Assembly (NCBI GenBank): GCA_002405525.1 | Contig: DHLY01000100.1 | Span: 65,162 to 86,495, forward strand | Length of the DNA stretch: 21,334 nt | Direction: 5' to 3' | From: Proteobacteria bacterium UBA4656 | Lineage (GTDB): Bacteria; Pseudomonadota; Gammaproteobacteria; Xanthomonadales; Ahniellaceae | Shown: one piece after another, positions 1 to 8,274 of the stretch | Position numbering within the stretch: the first letter of the stretch is position 1 | Layout of the letters: every line of letters begins with the position of its first letter | Made by a program: the position numbers and the translations under genes | The notes under the pieces: generated by a model | Told to the model about the DNA's origin: nothing | Database searches by the model: none | The model's input: only the letters and a program-made list of their open reading frames with translations

Positions 1-300
1 CGCCGCCGGCGCCGTGCGAGCGGCCTGCGCGCTGCCGCCGGTCGTCAGCCGGTCGCGGTTCTTCTCCACCGTCTTGAGGCCGATGCCTTTGACCTCGGCG
101 AGTTGGTCGACGCTCCGGAACGGACCGTTCGCCTGCCGGTGGGCGATGATGGCCTGGGCCTTCGAGTCGCCGATCCCGTTGAGGCTGGCGAGCTGGGTGG
201 CGTCGGCGGTGTTGATGTTCACTGCGGGGCCGGCGGCAAAGGCGGCGAAGGACAGCAGCAGCGAGAGCAGGGTGGCGCGAACGGCGGTCATGATGCGCAT
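1..300 (-). CDS. ComEA-like secreted helix-hairpin-helix protein (3' end outside window)
   Basis: The visible 100 residues begin with a signal peptide (about residues 1-23, ending FAAFAAG). A ComEA-type double helix-hairpin-helix module follows at about 27-85: VNINTADATQLASL, then hairpins NGIG (41-44) and KGIG (71-74). Proteins of this family bind double-stranded DNA without sequence specificity, and in competent bacteria they retain incoming DNA in the periplasm. Small single-module versions are common in proteobacteria, and their role in uptake is often untested. The ATG at 300 is chosen because GAGGAG lies seven bases upstream; a second ATG three codons later lacks this spacing. The frame is still open at base 1, where the sequence turns Ala/Thr/Gly-rich, so the stop is just outside. 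It is divergent from the M20 peptidase gene. Domain assignment is confident; a competence role is inference. Confidence 0.88.
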   Translation of the reverse strand, partial: MRIMTAVRATLLSLLLSFAAFAAGPAVNINTADATQLASLNGIGDSKAQAIIAHRQANGPFRSVDQLAEVKGIGLKTVEKNRDRLTTGGSAQAARTAPAA

Positions 301-473
301 GGCAAATCTCCTCGGGTTTGGGTTGGACTTCCTGTCCGGCACCGTGCGGCACCGGCAGGGAGCATCATCCGGATCCGGGCCTGCGGACGCCGCCGCAATC
401 CGTCCCGCCAAGCCGCCTGAAATGCGCGCGGCACGGCGTAGGATTCCGCCTACATCGTCGCCCGCGCAGCGGC

Positions 474-479
474 TAGACT
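474..479 (+). promoter_or_regulatory. Candidate -10 box for the M20 peptidase gene
   Basis: TAGACT lies 26 bases before the ATG at 506, in an otherwise very GC-rich stretch. No convincing -35 hexamer is visible at 16-18 bases upstream. The same hexamer occurs on the minus strand at 20315-20320, ahead of the phosphotransferase gene, which gives weak support that it is a real -10 form in this genome. Confidence 0.3.
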
Positions 480-505
480 GGGCTGACCGACGCGGGAAGA
501 CTTGC

Positions 506-1933
<1,428 letters not shown>

Positions 1934-2100
1934 GGCATTGTCGGCGCCCCGGTGACAACGCGTACCCTGTGCCGGGTCGCAGGTCGTTTTCGAGCGAGAC
2001 GCCGCCGACCCGGCGGTTCGGGGCGGGCACGCCGCCCGCGCGGCGCGCCGGCCAGGAGCCTGCGCGCCAGAACCCGGCGCGCAGATTCCAGGCAGGCGGT

Positions 2101-2241
2101 CGAGAAAGTGCTTTCCTGCACTCCCGACGTCGCGAGTCCTGCCCATGTCCGGACCGGTTCCCGCCGAGCAATCGCTGGCGCGATCGGTTCGCGAGGGCGG
2201 CGTCCATGCCGAGCACCGGCAGGGTGTTTCTCAACGCCCTG
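2101..2241 (-). repeat. Dispersed ~140-bp 3'-UTR element, copy C (most diverged)
   Basis: Read on the minus strand, this begins directly at the stop codon of the EAL gene. First comes a 9-bp hairpin at 2220-2241, CAGGGCGTT-GAGA-AACACCCTG with one C-A mismatch. A middle segment containing CATGG follows, then the core TCCGGAC...GGACTCGCGAC, and the element ends in TTTCTC (2102-2107). The core aligns without gaps to copy A (12399-12540) with 7 differences in 34 positions. The second stem of copies A and B is only partly kept here: 7 of 10 pairs including one wobble. A local hairpin AGTGC/GCACT precedes the T-rich end. The rest of the 308-base gap (1934-2100) holds GC-rich inverted repeats but no gene or terminator I can support. 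Confidence 0.65.
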
Positions 2242-4251
2242 CTAGGCCGCCGGCGCAACCCGCGCCTGAGCGATCAGCGCGGCGGCGGCTTCGCCTGACA
2301 GCGCGGCGGCGTAGTGCCAGCCCTGGTGGATCGCGATGCCGCATGCTCGCGCCAGCGTGGCCTGCTCCGGCGTCTCGACGCCCTCGGCGATCGTGCGCAG
2401 GCCGAGGCTTTCGGCCAGCGCCGCCAGCCCGCGCACCAGGGCGGCATCGCGGGGTTCGGCAATCGCCCCGCGGATGAATCGCTGGTCGATCTTGATCGTG
2501 TCGACCGGCAGATCGCGCAGGTGCGCCAACGACGAGTAGCCGGTGCCGAAGTCGTCCAATGCGGCGCCGAACCCGAACGCGCGCAGCCTGCCGAGCACGC
2601 GTGCGCAGTGGTCGACGTCGGCGAAGGCGGCGGTCTCGGTGAGTTCGATCACCAGCTGCGAGGTGGACACGCGATGCCGCACCAGCGCGTCGCCAAGCGT
2701 CTCCGGCAGATCGGGGTCGGCAAGGCTCTCGGCGCCGATGTTCACCGCCACCGTCGGCGGCTGCAAACCGGCGTCCATCCAGGCCCGGATCTGTTCGCAG
2801 GCCAGTTCCAGCACCACGGCGTCGAGCCGCCGCGCCAGCCCGGTGCGAGCGATCGCGTCCATGAAGCGATCGGGCGCCAGCAGCCCGGCCTCCGGGTGGC
2901 GCCAGCGCACCAGGGCCTCGAGGCCGCGCAGATCGCCGCCGTCGGCGTCGAACTGCGGCTGGAAGTGCAGTTCGAACTGGCGCTCGGCGAAGGCCTCCCG
3001 CAGCGCCCGCAGGCGCGGCACCGCGGCATCGGCGTTGCCCGATTCGGGCATCGTCCCGGCCTCGACCAGTCGAGAGCCGCCGAGGCGACGCCCCGCCTCG
3101 CAGGCCGCCGAGGCTCGCGCCAGCTGGTCGGCGAGGTCCTCGTCCGACGCTGCCCTCGCCATTCCGGCGACCGGCCACAGTTCCTCCTGCGGGGCCGCAC
3201 CCTCGAGCAGCGCTTCGCAGGTCTGCAGTGCGGCACTGGCCGTGTCGCGGGCCGCCGCCGCGCGCCCGTCGGCGAGGATCGCGATTCGCGCTCGGTCGAG
3301 CTGGACGACCCGTTCGGCGCCGTACTGCTGCTCGAGCCGGGCAGCCAGCGCGCGCAGCACGCCGTCGATGACGCCCGACAGGCGCGCGTCAAGGCGATCG
3401 ATACCCTCCAGCGCCAGCACCACCAGCAGACTGCGGTCGTCGCGCAGCGCGGGCCAGGTCTCGGCGAGCGCGGCGCGGTTGCGCAGCCCGGTCACCGGGT
3501 CGAAGCGCAGCAGCGTGCTCAGATGCGCCTGCGCCGTGGCGCTGCGGCGGCGCTCGTCGGCGAGCAGCCACATCGCGATGCCGGTCCCGGCCGCGGCGTG
3601 GCCGAGCAGTTCGAGCAGCACCACCAGCCCGATCACGCTTGACTGCCCGTCGTCGGCCGTCCCGTCCGGAATGAGCATCACCGCGGCGAACTTCACCACG
3701 CCGAAGGCGACGAATCCCGCGCCGAGCGCGCGCTCGCCGAGTACGCCGCGCCGCAGCGCGATGCCCGCCCCGCACAGCGACCAGACCAGGCCCTGCAGCA
3801 CATACAGGTCGGCGAGGCGCAGCAGCATTTCGCGTTCGCTGGCGGGGGATTCACCGCTGCCATAGCTGAACGCCAGCATCGCGCCGAACAGCGCGCTGCC
3901 GCCGACCGCGATCCACAGCACCCGGGCCGGCGCCGGCGTGGGCCGCGCAAGGCACAGGGCGCCGATCATCAGCAGGGCGAGATGGGCATGGGCGGCCGCA
4001 AGCGATACCACGGTCGCACCAAGTCGCCACGGATTGTCGATCGGCGCGCCGCGAAGGGCAAGGCTGAACGACCAGCCGGCACCGACCACGGACATCGCCA
4101 GGGCAAGGAAACCGGCCGACCACAGGGCGAGCGTTGGGTGCGGACTATCCCGATGCTGCCAGGTCAGCATCGCGGCGAGGCCCAGCGCGACCAGCACCTG
4201 CCCCCAGGCGCCGACCAGCAGGAACTGGTACTCGACAGCATTCGACGTCAC
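2242..4251 (-). CDS. Membrane-anchored EAL-domain cyclic-di-GMP phosphodiesterase with degenerate GGDEF (669 aa)
   Basis: The N-terminal 230 residues hold about seven hydrophobic helices forming a membrane sensor region. A GGDEF-like domain follows (about 245-395). It keeps the opening DPVTGLRNR (251-259), but the catalytic GGDEF loop is replaced by LDRARIAIL around 318-326, so it should not make cyclic di-GMP. The C-terminal EAL domain (about 412-660) looks active: EALVRW with E445, N504, IELTE with E536, the DDFGTGYSS loop with D566/D567, K587 and EGVET with E623. The expected reaction is hydrolysis of cyclic di-GMP to pGpG, with the degenerate GGDEF as a possible GTP-binding regulatory domain. 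A weak promoter (TTGACG at 4308-4313 with TCATCA 17 bases on) may drive it. The gene is monocistronic; its stop touches repeat copy C. Confidence 0.93.
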   Translation of the reverse strand: MTSNAVEYQFLLVGAWGQVLVALGLAAMLTWQHRDSPHPTLALWSAGFLALAMSVVGAGWSFSLALRGAPIDNPWRLGATVVSLAAAHAHLALLMIGALCLARPTPAPARVLWIAVGGSALFGAMLAFSYGSGESPASEREMLLRLADLYVLQGLVWSLCGAGIALRRGVLGERALGAGFVAFGVVKFAAVMLIPDGTADDGQSSVIGLVVLLELLGHAAAGTGIAMWLLADERRRSATAQAHLSTLLRFDPVTGLRNRAALAETWPALRDDRSLLVVLALEGIDRLDARLSGVIDGVLRALAARLEQQYGAERVVQLDRARIAILADGRAAAARDTASAALQTCEALLEGAAPQEELWPVAGMARAASDEDLADQLARASAACEAGRRLGGSRLVEAGTMPESGNADAAVPRLRALREAFAERQFELHFQPQFDADGGDLRGLEALVRWRHPEAGLLAPDRFMDAIARTGLARRLDAVVLELACEQIRAWMDAGLQPPTVAVNIGAESLADPDLPETLGDALVRHRVSTSQLVIELTETAAFADVDHCARVLGRLRAFGFGAALDDFGTGYSSLAHLRDLPVDTIKIDQRFIRGAIAEPRDAALVRGLAALAESLGLRTIAEGVETPEQATLARACGIAIHQGWHYAAALSGEAAAALIAQARVAPAA

Positions 4252-4450
4252 GCAGACCCCGGTCGGGCCCCGGCCCGTCAGTGATGATGAAATGAAACGT
4301 CCGTAAGCGTCAAAAGCGCGTGTAGAGATTTACGAAAAGATACTGCATCGCCTCGGTCGCAAGCTGCGTGACGGTGCGGCGTGCCGCGTGCCGCTGGTCG
4401 TGCAAGGCGCCGGTCGTCCGCCCGCGCGCATGCCACGCGCTCGTCCGGAC

Positions 4451-5794
4451 TCAGGGATCGGGCGCTTGCGCCGCTGCCCGACCGCGTTCGACGTCGACGC
4501 CGCGCAGCACCCACAGGCCGGCGATGAAGAACAGGCCCGTGGACAGCATCGCGGGCCGGTGTTCGCCGCCGGCTGCCCACGTGATCGCACCGTAGGTGAG
4601 CGGTCCAAGGATCGAGGCCAGCTTCACCGACAGCCCCCACAGGCCGAAGAACTCCGCCCGGCGCGTCGCCGGCGACAGCCAGCCGACCAGCGCGCGGCCT
4701 GCCGACTGGGCGGCGCCGAGCCCGAGGCCGGCGAGATTCGCCGCGACCCAGAATGTCGCCTCGTCGCGAGCCGCCCAGGCCACGCCGATGGTAGCCAACC
4801 AGAGCCACAGCGTGAGTGCCAGCGTGCGCCGGTGACCGAGCCGGTCCTGCACCTGGCCGAAGGCCAACGCGCCGAGCGCGGCGGTGACGTTGACCACCAG
4901 CAGCATCACCAGGGTCTGCTGCGTGCCGAAGCCGAGCGCCTGCGTGGCATAGACCGCCGCCAGTGCGATCACGGTCTGCACGCCCGCCTGGTAGCAGGCG
5001 ATGCAGGCGAGCAGCCGGGCGAGGTCGCGGTAGCGCGCGGCGCTGACGATCGTGTGCCGCAGGCGGGCGAGGCTGCCGCGAAGCAGTTGGCCGGCCGGCG
5101 CGGACTGTGGGGCGGCGCGCTCGCGCAGCAGCAGGAAGGTCGGCGTGGCGGCTACGGCGAACAGCGCGGCGGTAAGCAGCATCGTGCCCGGCACGGCATC
5201 GGCCGCGACGCCGCCGCGCGCCTTCACGTACGACACCCACGCGACCGCGAGCCCCAGCGCCAACAGACCGCCGATGTAGCCGACCGCCCAGCCCCAGCCC
5301 GAGACGCGGCCGAGCGCCTCGGGCCGCGCGATCTCCGGCAGGAAGGCCGCCGAAAGATTCTCGCCGCTGCCGTAGCAGAAATTCGAAAACGCCACCAGCG
5401 AGATCGCCAGCCACAGCGTGCCCGGCCCGGTGCAAGACAGCGCCGCGGTGCCGGCCACGCAGCCGATCGTGGTCGCAAACAGCAGGCGCTTCTTCATCGC
5501 ACGCAGGTCGGCCAGCGCGCCGAGCACCGGGGCGGTGAGGACGATCAGCGCGTACGACAGCGCCAGCGCCGCCGTCCAGGCGAAGGTCGCCCATGGCGCG
5601 TCACCGGCGATGGTGGCCACGAAGTAGGCGTTGAACACGGCGGTGATGACTACCGTGGTGTAGCCGGAGTTGGCGAAGTCGTACATCGCCCACGCCCACA
5701 GCTCGCGTTTGCGCACGTCGACGGCGAGCGCGCCGTGCAGCCGCTTTGAGAGAGCGTCGACCGATCGTGGCGGGGCGGGGCGAGGCGTGGACAT
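4451..5794 (-). CDS. MFS transporter, UMF1/Atg22-like family (447 aa)
   Basis: This is a twelve-helix major facilitator protein. The N-terminal signature WAMYDFANSGY (about 35-45), followed by TTVVITAVFN, is typical of the UMF1 (Atg22-like) family. The helix 2-3 loop carries GALADLRAMKKR, the usual MFS loop motif. The family is related to yeast vacuolar amino-acid exporters; bacterial members have no well-established substrate, so export of a small metabolite is the safest statement. Length is normal. The start at 5794 is the only ATG near the conserved N-terminus; a GAGGG lies slightly far upstream, so the ribosome site is weak. A perfect 12-bp inverted repeat at 5812-5837 lies 17 bases ahead of the start codon and may control expression. 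It is divergent from the small membrane gene at 5920. The roughly 200-base gap to the EAL gene contains no further gene. Confidence 0.88.
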   Translation of the reverse strand: MSTPRPAPPRSVDALSKRLHGALAVDVRKRELWAWAMYDFANSGYTTVVITAVFNAYFVATIAGDAPWATFAWTAALALSYALIVLTAPVLGALADLRAMKKRLLFATTIGCVAGTAALSCTGPGTLWLAISLVAFSNFCYGSGENLSAAFLPEIARPEALGRVSGWGWAVGYIGGLLALGLAVAWVSYVKARGGVAADAVPGTMLLTAALFAVAATPTFLLLRERAAPQSAPAGQLLRGSLARLRHTIVSAARYRDLARLLACIACYQAGVQTVIALAAVYATQALGFGTQQTLVMLLVVNVTAALGALAFGQVQDRLGHRRTLALTLWLWLATIGVAWAARDEATFWVAANLAGLGLGAAQSAGRALVGWLSPATRRAEFFGLWGLSVKLASILGPLTYGAITWAAGGEHRPAMLSTGLFFIAGLWVLRGVDVERGRAAAQAPDP

Positions 5795-5811
5795 GGGTCG
5801 ATGGTAGCCCT

Positions 5812-5837
5812 CGCCGGGTGACGTCCGTCACCCGGCG
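5812..5837. promoter_or_regulatory. Perfect 12-bp inverted repeat between divergent genes (candidate operator)
   Basis: CGCCGGGTGACG (5812-5823), a two-base spacer, then its exact complement CGTCACCCGGCG (5826-5837). It lies 17 bases upstream of the MFS start codon and 82 bases upstream of the small membrane gene, so it cannot be a terminator for either. Position and symmetry suggest a binding site for a dimeric regulator. A hairpin in the MFS leader transcript is the alternative. No regulator gene is adjacent. Confidence 0.55.
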
Positions 5838-5919
5838 TGCTTGACGCCCGCGACTGCCGCCCCGCCGCAGGCGGCAGCAATCTGCACCCGTCGCCCGATG
5901 CGACGTGGAGGAAACAGCG

Positions 5920-6132
5920 ATGAGCAACGTGGACCGGATCCTTGGCGAGACCTGGGATGCCCTGAAGGACAACCGCCGTCTGCTGCTGTGGGTCGGCCTC
6001 GCGGTCGGCGCGTGGTGGCTGCTGCAGCGAGCGATCCGCGGCGGCGCGCACATGTTCTGGACACTGTTCGGTCTCGGCGTCGCCCATGTGGCGACCGGGG
6101 GCAGGTTCCTGCCCTTCCTGCCGTTCTTCTGA
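5920..6132 (+). CDS. Small two-helix membrane protein of unknown function (70 aa)
   Basis: The protein begins MSNVDRILGETWDALKDN, a polar and probably amphipathic stretch. A hydrophobic helix follows (LLLWVGLAVGAWWLLQ, about 21-36), and a second hydrophobic segment runs to the C-terminus (about 44-70, ending FLPFLPFF). The ATG at 5920 is chosen because GGAGGA stands seven bases upstream; an in-frame GTG at 5905 lies before this site. I do not recognise a family. The strong ribosome site, clean frame and hairpin over its stop codon support a real gene. It is divergent from the MFS gene and converges on the DUF2784 gene. The aromatic-rich C-terminus would place its end in or at the inner membrane. 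No function can be proposed beyond membrane association. Confidence 0.75.
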   Translation: MSNVDRILGETWDALKDNRRLLLWVGLAVGAWWLLQRAIRGGAHMFWTLFGLGVAHVATGGRFLPFLPFF

Positions 6133-6153
6133 GCGCTGGCCGCCGGGCGCTCA
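6130..6153. terminator. Bidirectional hairpin whose arms contain both convergent stop codons
   Basis: TGAGCGC (6130-6136) pairs perfectly with GCGCTCA (6147-6153) across a 10-base loop. The left arm starts with the TGA of the small membrane gene; the right arm ends with the complement of the TGA of the DUF2784 gene. There is no T tract on either side, so termination strength is uncertain. Confidence 0.5.
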
Positions 6154-6567
6154 TGGGGCGGGATCGCGTCGCCGGCCGCGGGCCGGCGGCACGCGTTTCC
6201 AGAGCGCCGCGACGAAGGCGGCGAAGGCGGTGTAGACGGCCACGAAGGCCCACCATGGCGCGTCGATGTAGAGCAGGCGGCCCAGCCAGTAGCCGATGAA
6301 GGACTCGGCGTGCGCGGCCTCGCCTGCGAGGCCGCGCAGGCCCTGCTCCCATTCGGTCAGCGGGCAAAGTTCCCCGAGCCAGGCCTGGGCGGCGATGAAA
6401 GTGATTGCGGCCAGGTGCAGCAGGCGCAGTTGGCGATGGCGCACCCAGCGCCAGCCCCGTGCGGCGCCCAACGGCACCAGTACCGCGACGCCGACCACGA
6501 ACAGCACCACGCCGACGTGCGCGACCAGCAGCGCGTCGGCGCCCAGCGCCGCCAGTCCGGGCGTCAT
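6151..6567 (-). CDS. DUF2784 family inner-membrane protein (138 aa)
   Basis: Four hydrophobic helices are visible: about 12-34, 48-66, 86-100 and 105-123. Between the second and third lies GELCPLTEWEQGLRGLAG (about 65-82), the CPLT-x-WE motif by which I recognise DUF2784. The family is small and has no established function; its conserved cysteine and helical layout only show a compact integral membrane protein. The ATG at 6567 is chosen because the family begins a few residues before the first helix. The frame is open upstream with Arg/Pro-rich sequence that looks like chance. No clear ribosome site is visible. The start is 68 bases from the divergent DUF4124 gene, so the two may share a control region. 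It converges on the small membrane gene. Confidence 0.82.
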   Translation of the reverse strand: MTPGLAALGADALLVAHVGVVLFVVGVAVLVPLGAARGWRWVRHRQLRLLHLAAITFIAAQAWLGELCPLTEWEQGLRGLAGEAAHAESFIGYWLGRLLYIDAPWWAFVAVYTAFAAFVAALWKRVPPARGRRRDPAP

Positions 6568-6635
6568 GCGCGGCGGTCCGCGCGCGGGGCTTCGGGCGCT
6601 TGCGGGCCGCCGTCCCGCTGCGGCAGTCTTCGTCC

Positions 6636-7151
6636 ATGAAGAGCATCGCCCCGTTCGCCGTCGCGGCGCTGGCCGCCACAGTCGCCCAGGCGGCCGACGT
6701 GTACAAATGCACGGATGCAGCCGGCAAGGTGTCGTACACCGACCGCCCTTGCCCGATGGGCGACGAAACGGAGGCCCTGCGCCTGCCCGGTTCGGAGCCT
6801 GCCGAGGCGGAGACGGTGGCCGCGCGTGCGCGCCTGCGCGCCTGCGCCATGATCGCGCGTCCGGCCTGGGACCTGCTGCCGCGCGAGACCGCCGGGCAAC
6901 TGACCGCCGCCGAGGACGCGCAGCTGCGCGAGGCGCGCCGGACACTCGGTGCGCAGTGCCGGCAGAGACTGAGTGCCTCGCCGCTGGCTTTCCAGTGCCC
7001 CGAGCGGTTGGCTGCGCTCACCCGCGCCACCGCCGCCGCCGTCGATCCCCGCCTGGAGGGGGAGCGCGACCGCCTGCAGGAAGAGTACGACCGCAGTTGT
7101 GGCGATGCCGCGATCCTCGACGACATCGGGCGCCATCTGCGCGCGCTCTGA
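6636..7151 (+). CDS. Secreted DUF4124-domain protein (171 aa)
   Basis: A signal peptide occupies residues 1-19 (cleavage after VAQA). The mature protein opens with ADVYKCTDAAGKVSYTDRPCP (about 20-40), the DUF4124 motif: a short beta-meander with the conserved pair C25 and C39, probably disulphide-bonded in the periplasm. The rest (about 50-171) is Ala/Arg/Glu-rich, predicted helical, and carries further cysteines (C70, C110, C121, C155 by count). DUF4124 is very common in gammaproteobacteria and has no defined biochemical role. The ATG at 6636 directly precedes the signal peptide; no strong ribosome site is visible. It is divergent from DUF2784 and convergent with the DUF1857 gene, 61 bases away. 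Confidence 0.85.
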   Translation: MKSIAPFAVAALAATVAQAADVYKCTDAAGKVSYTDRPCPMGDETEALRLPGSEPAEAETVAARARLRACAMIARPAWDLLPRETAGQLTAAEDAQLREARRTLGAQCRQRLSASPLAFQCPERLAALTRATAAAVDPRLEGERDRLQEEYDRSCGDAAILDDIGRHLRAL

Positions 7152-7212
7152 GCGGGCGCCCGGCGCGCGACTGTCGGCCCGGCGCGTGGCAGGGTCCGGC
7201 GCGGCACGCGGT

Positions 7213-7683
7213 TCAGGCACCGAGGCGTCCCTCCGCTGCCCAGCCGCGGATGCGACGGATGGCGTCGATGTCCGACTCGCGGTACGCGGAGCGTCGGGCC
7301 TCGTCCCAGCGAGGATCGCCGTCCGCGGCTTCGGCCGGCACGGTGTCGTAGACGAATCGGACCCACAGGATGCCCGCCTGCGGCTCTTCGATCGTCGTCA
7401 CCAGGCTCGAGCCCGCGTGCGGGTCGGCGAGATCGGAGTCGTAGCGGATGCGACGCTGCGGTTCGAGGTGAACGTGGTCGACGAAGCGGTGCTGGCCGAA
7501 GCGCAGCTCCCGCTTCACGTAGTTGTCGCGGCGGTCGAGGATGGTGCAGGCGTCGAGCCCGGGCATGAAGGCGGCCGGATCCTCGACCCGCCAGGCGAGG
7601 CCGCGCCACAGCTGCGCGCGGCTGATCGGTTCGATCAGCGGCAGCAGCGGGTCGTTGATCTGCAGCAGGTGCTCGAAGCGCAT
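7213..7683 (-). CDS. AtaL-like (DUF1857) SRPBCC-fold protein (156 aa)
   Basis: The N-terminus MRFEHLLQINDP, then LIEPISRAQLWRGLAWRVEDP (16-36) and FMPGLDACTIL, match the AtaL-like DUF1857 family. This is a small START/SRPBCC-fold group with a hydrophobic ligand cavity. No substrate or reaction is established, so ligand binding is all that can be inferred. The ATG at 7683 is chosen because the family starts at this EHL...IND motif; the frame is open 35 codons further up with Arg-rich, non-family sequence. Length is normal. It is divergent from the SET-domain gene across 104 bases that hold a short perfect inverted repeat (7719-7735). A possible -10 for this gene is TATTCT on the minus strand near 7712-7717. 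Confidence 0.82.
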   Translation of the reverse strand: MRFEHLLQINDPLLPLIEPISRAQLWRGLAWRVEDPAAFMPGLDACTILDRRDNYVKRELRFGQHRFVDHVHLEPQRRIRYDSDLADPHAGSSLVTTIEEPQAGILWVRFVYDTVPAEAADGDPRWDEARRSAYRESDIDAIRRIRGWAAEGRLGA

Positions 7684-7718
7684 GCGCGCTGCCGGTCCGG
7701 GACGCCGGACGAGAATAG

Positions 7719-7735
7719 CGCCACGCGCCGTGGCG
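7719..7735. promoter_or_regulatory. Short inverted repeat between the DUF1857 and SET genes
   Basis: CGCCACG (7719-7725), a three-base spacer, then CGTGGCG (7729-7735), a perfect 7-bp inverted repeat. It lies 36 bases upstream of the DUF1857 start and 53 bases upstream of the SET start, where a shared operator could sit. At this GC content a 7-bp repeat can arise by chance, so confidence is low. Confidence 0.3.
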
Positions 7736-7787
7736 TGCGCGCCGCCGAGCCGGCACAATCGCCGGCCCCACCGCAACCTCCCTCCCA

Positions 7788-8264
7788 ATGGTCCGTCGAA
7801 TCGTCACCCGCCGCTCGCCCATTCACGGCAATGGCGTGTTCGCCGCGCGCGACATCGCCGCCGGCGTGCGCCTGATCCAGTACCGGGGCAAGGTCATCAC
7901 CCAGGCCCAGGCCGACCGCCGCTATGACGGATCCAGCGACAGCGGCCACACCTTCCTGTTCATCCTCAACGACGACTACGTGATCGACGCCAACTTCGAG
8001 GGCAATGCGGCGCGCTGGATCAATCACTCCTGCGCGCCGAACTGCGAGGCGGTGATCCACGAGCACGCCAGCGACCGCCGCCGCGACCGGGTCGTGATCG
8101 AGACCATCCGCCCGATCGAGGCCGGCGAGGAGATCTGCTACGACTACGGGATCGTGCTCGACGAGCCCTACACGCCGCGGCTGAAGAAGATCTGGGCCTG
8201 CCGCTGCGGGGCGCGCCGCTGCAGCGGCACCATCCTCAAGCCCAAACGCAAACCTCGGGCCTGA
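7788..8264 (+). CDS. SET-domain protein-lysine methyltransferase with post-SET zinc motif (158 aa)
   Basis: This is a nearly minimal SET domain that transfers methyl from S-adenosylmethionine to a lysine. Motifs appear in order: GNGVFAARDI (14-23, cofactor site), NFEGNAARWINHSCAPNC (69-86) with the NHSC pseudoknot residues N79, H80 and C82, then EEICYDYG (114-121) with catalytic-site tyrosines Y118 and Y120. A post-SET motif CRCGARRC (138-145) follows, where three cysteines plus C82 would hold a zinc ion. The tail KPKRKPRA is basic. SET genes are sporadic in bacteria outside Chlamydiae and some proteobacteria; targets may be ribosomal or nucleoid proteins, but nothing here names one. The ATG at 7788 sits right at the domain start and lacks a clear ribosome site. 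CACAAT near 7763 may be a -10. It converges on aroB with 10 bases between stops. Confidence 0.9.
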   Translation: MVRRIVTRRSPIHGNGVFAARDIAAGVRLIQYRGKVITQAQADRRYDGSSDSGHTFLFILNDDYVIDANFEGNAARWINHSCAPNCEAVIHEHASDRRRDRVVIETIRPIEAGEEICYDYGIVLDEPYTPRLKKIWACRCGARRCSGTILKPKRKPRA

Positions 8265-8274
8265 GGCGCGGGAT

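Noticed and set aside
2101..2241. Calling the three-copy element a miniature transposon
   Set aside because: I see no terminal inverted repeats shared by both ends, no target-site duplication and no transposase in the window. The fixed orientation after stop codons also argues against random insertion.
2314..3642. Plus-strand frames opposite the EAL gene
   Set aside because: They mirror the complete EAL motifs on the other strand and contain no recognisable family.
4252..4450. A fourth copy of the dispersed element after the MFS stop
   Set aside because: GTCCGGAC occurs beside the stop, but neither hairpin 1, the CATGG middle, nor the TCGCGAC arm can be aligned.
7152..7212. GC-rich inverted and direct repeats (GCCCGGCGCG twice) between the convergent DUF4124 and DUF1857 genes
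   Set aside because: Arms are short and partly overlapping; at this GC content they are not distinguishable from chance.
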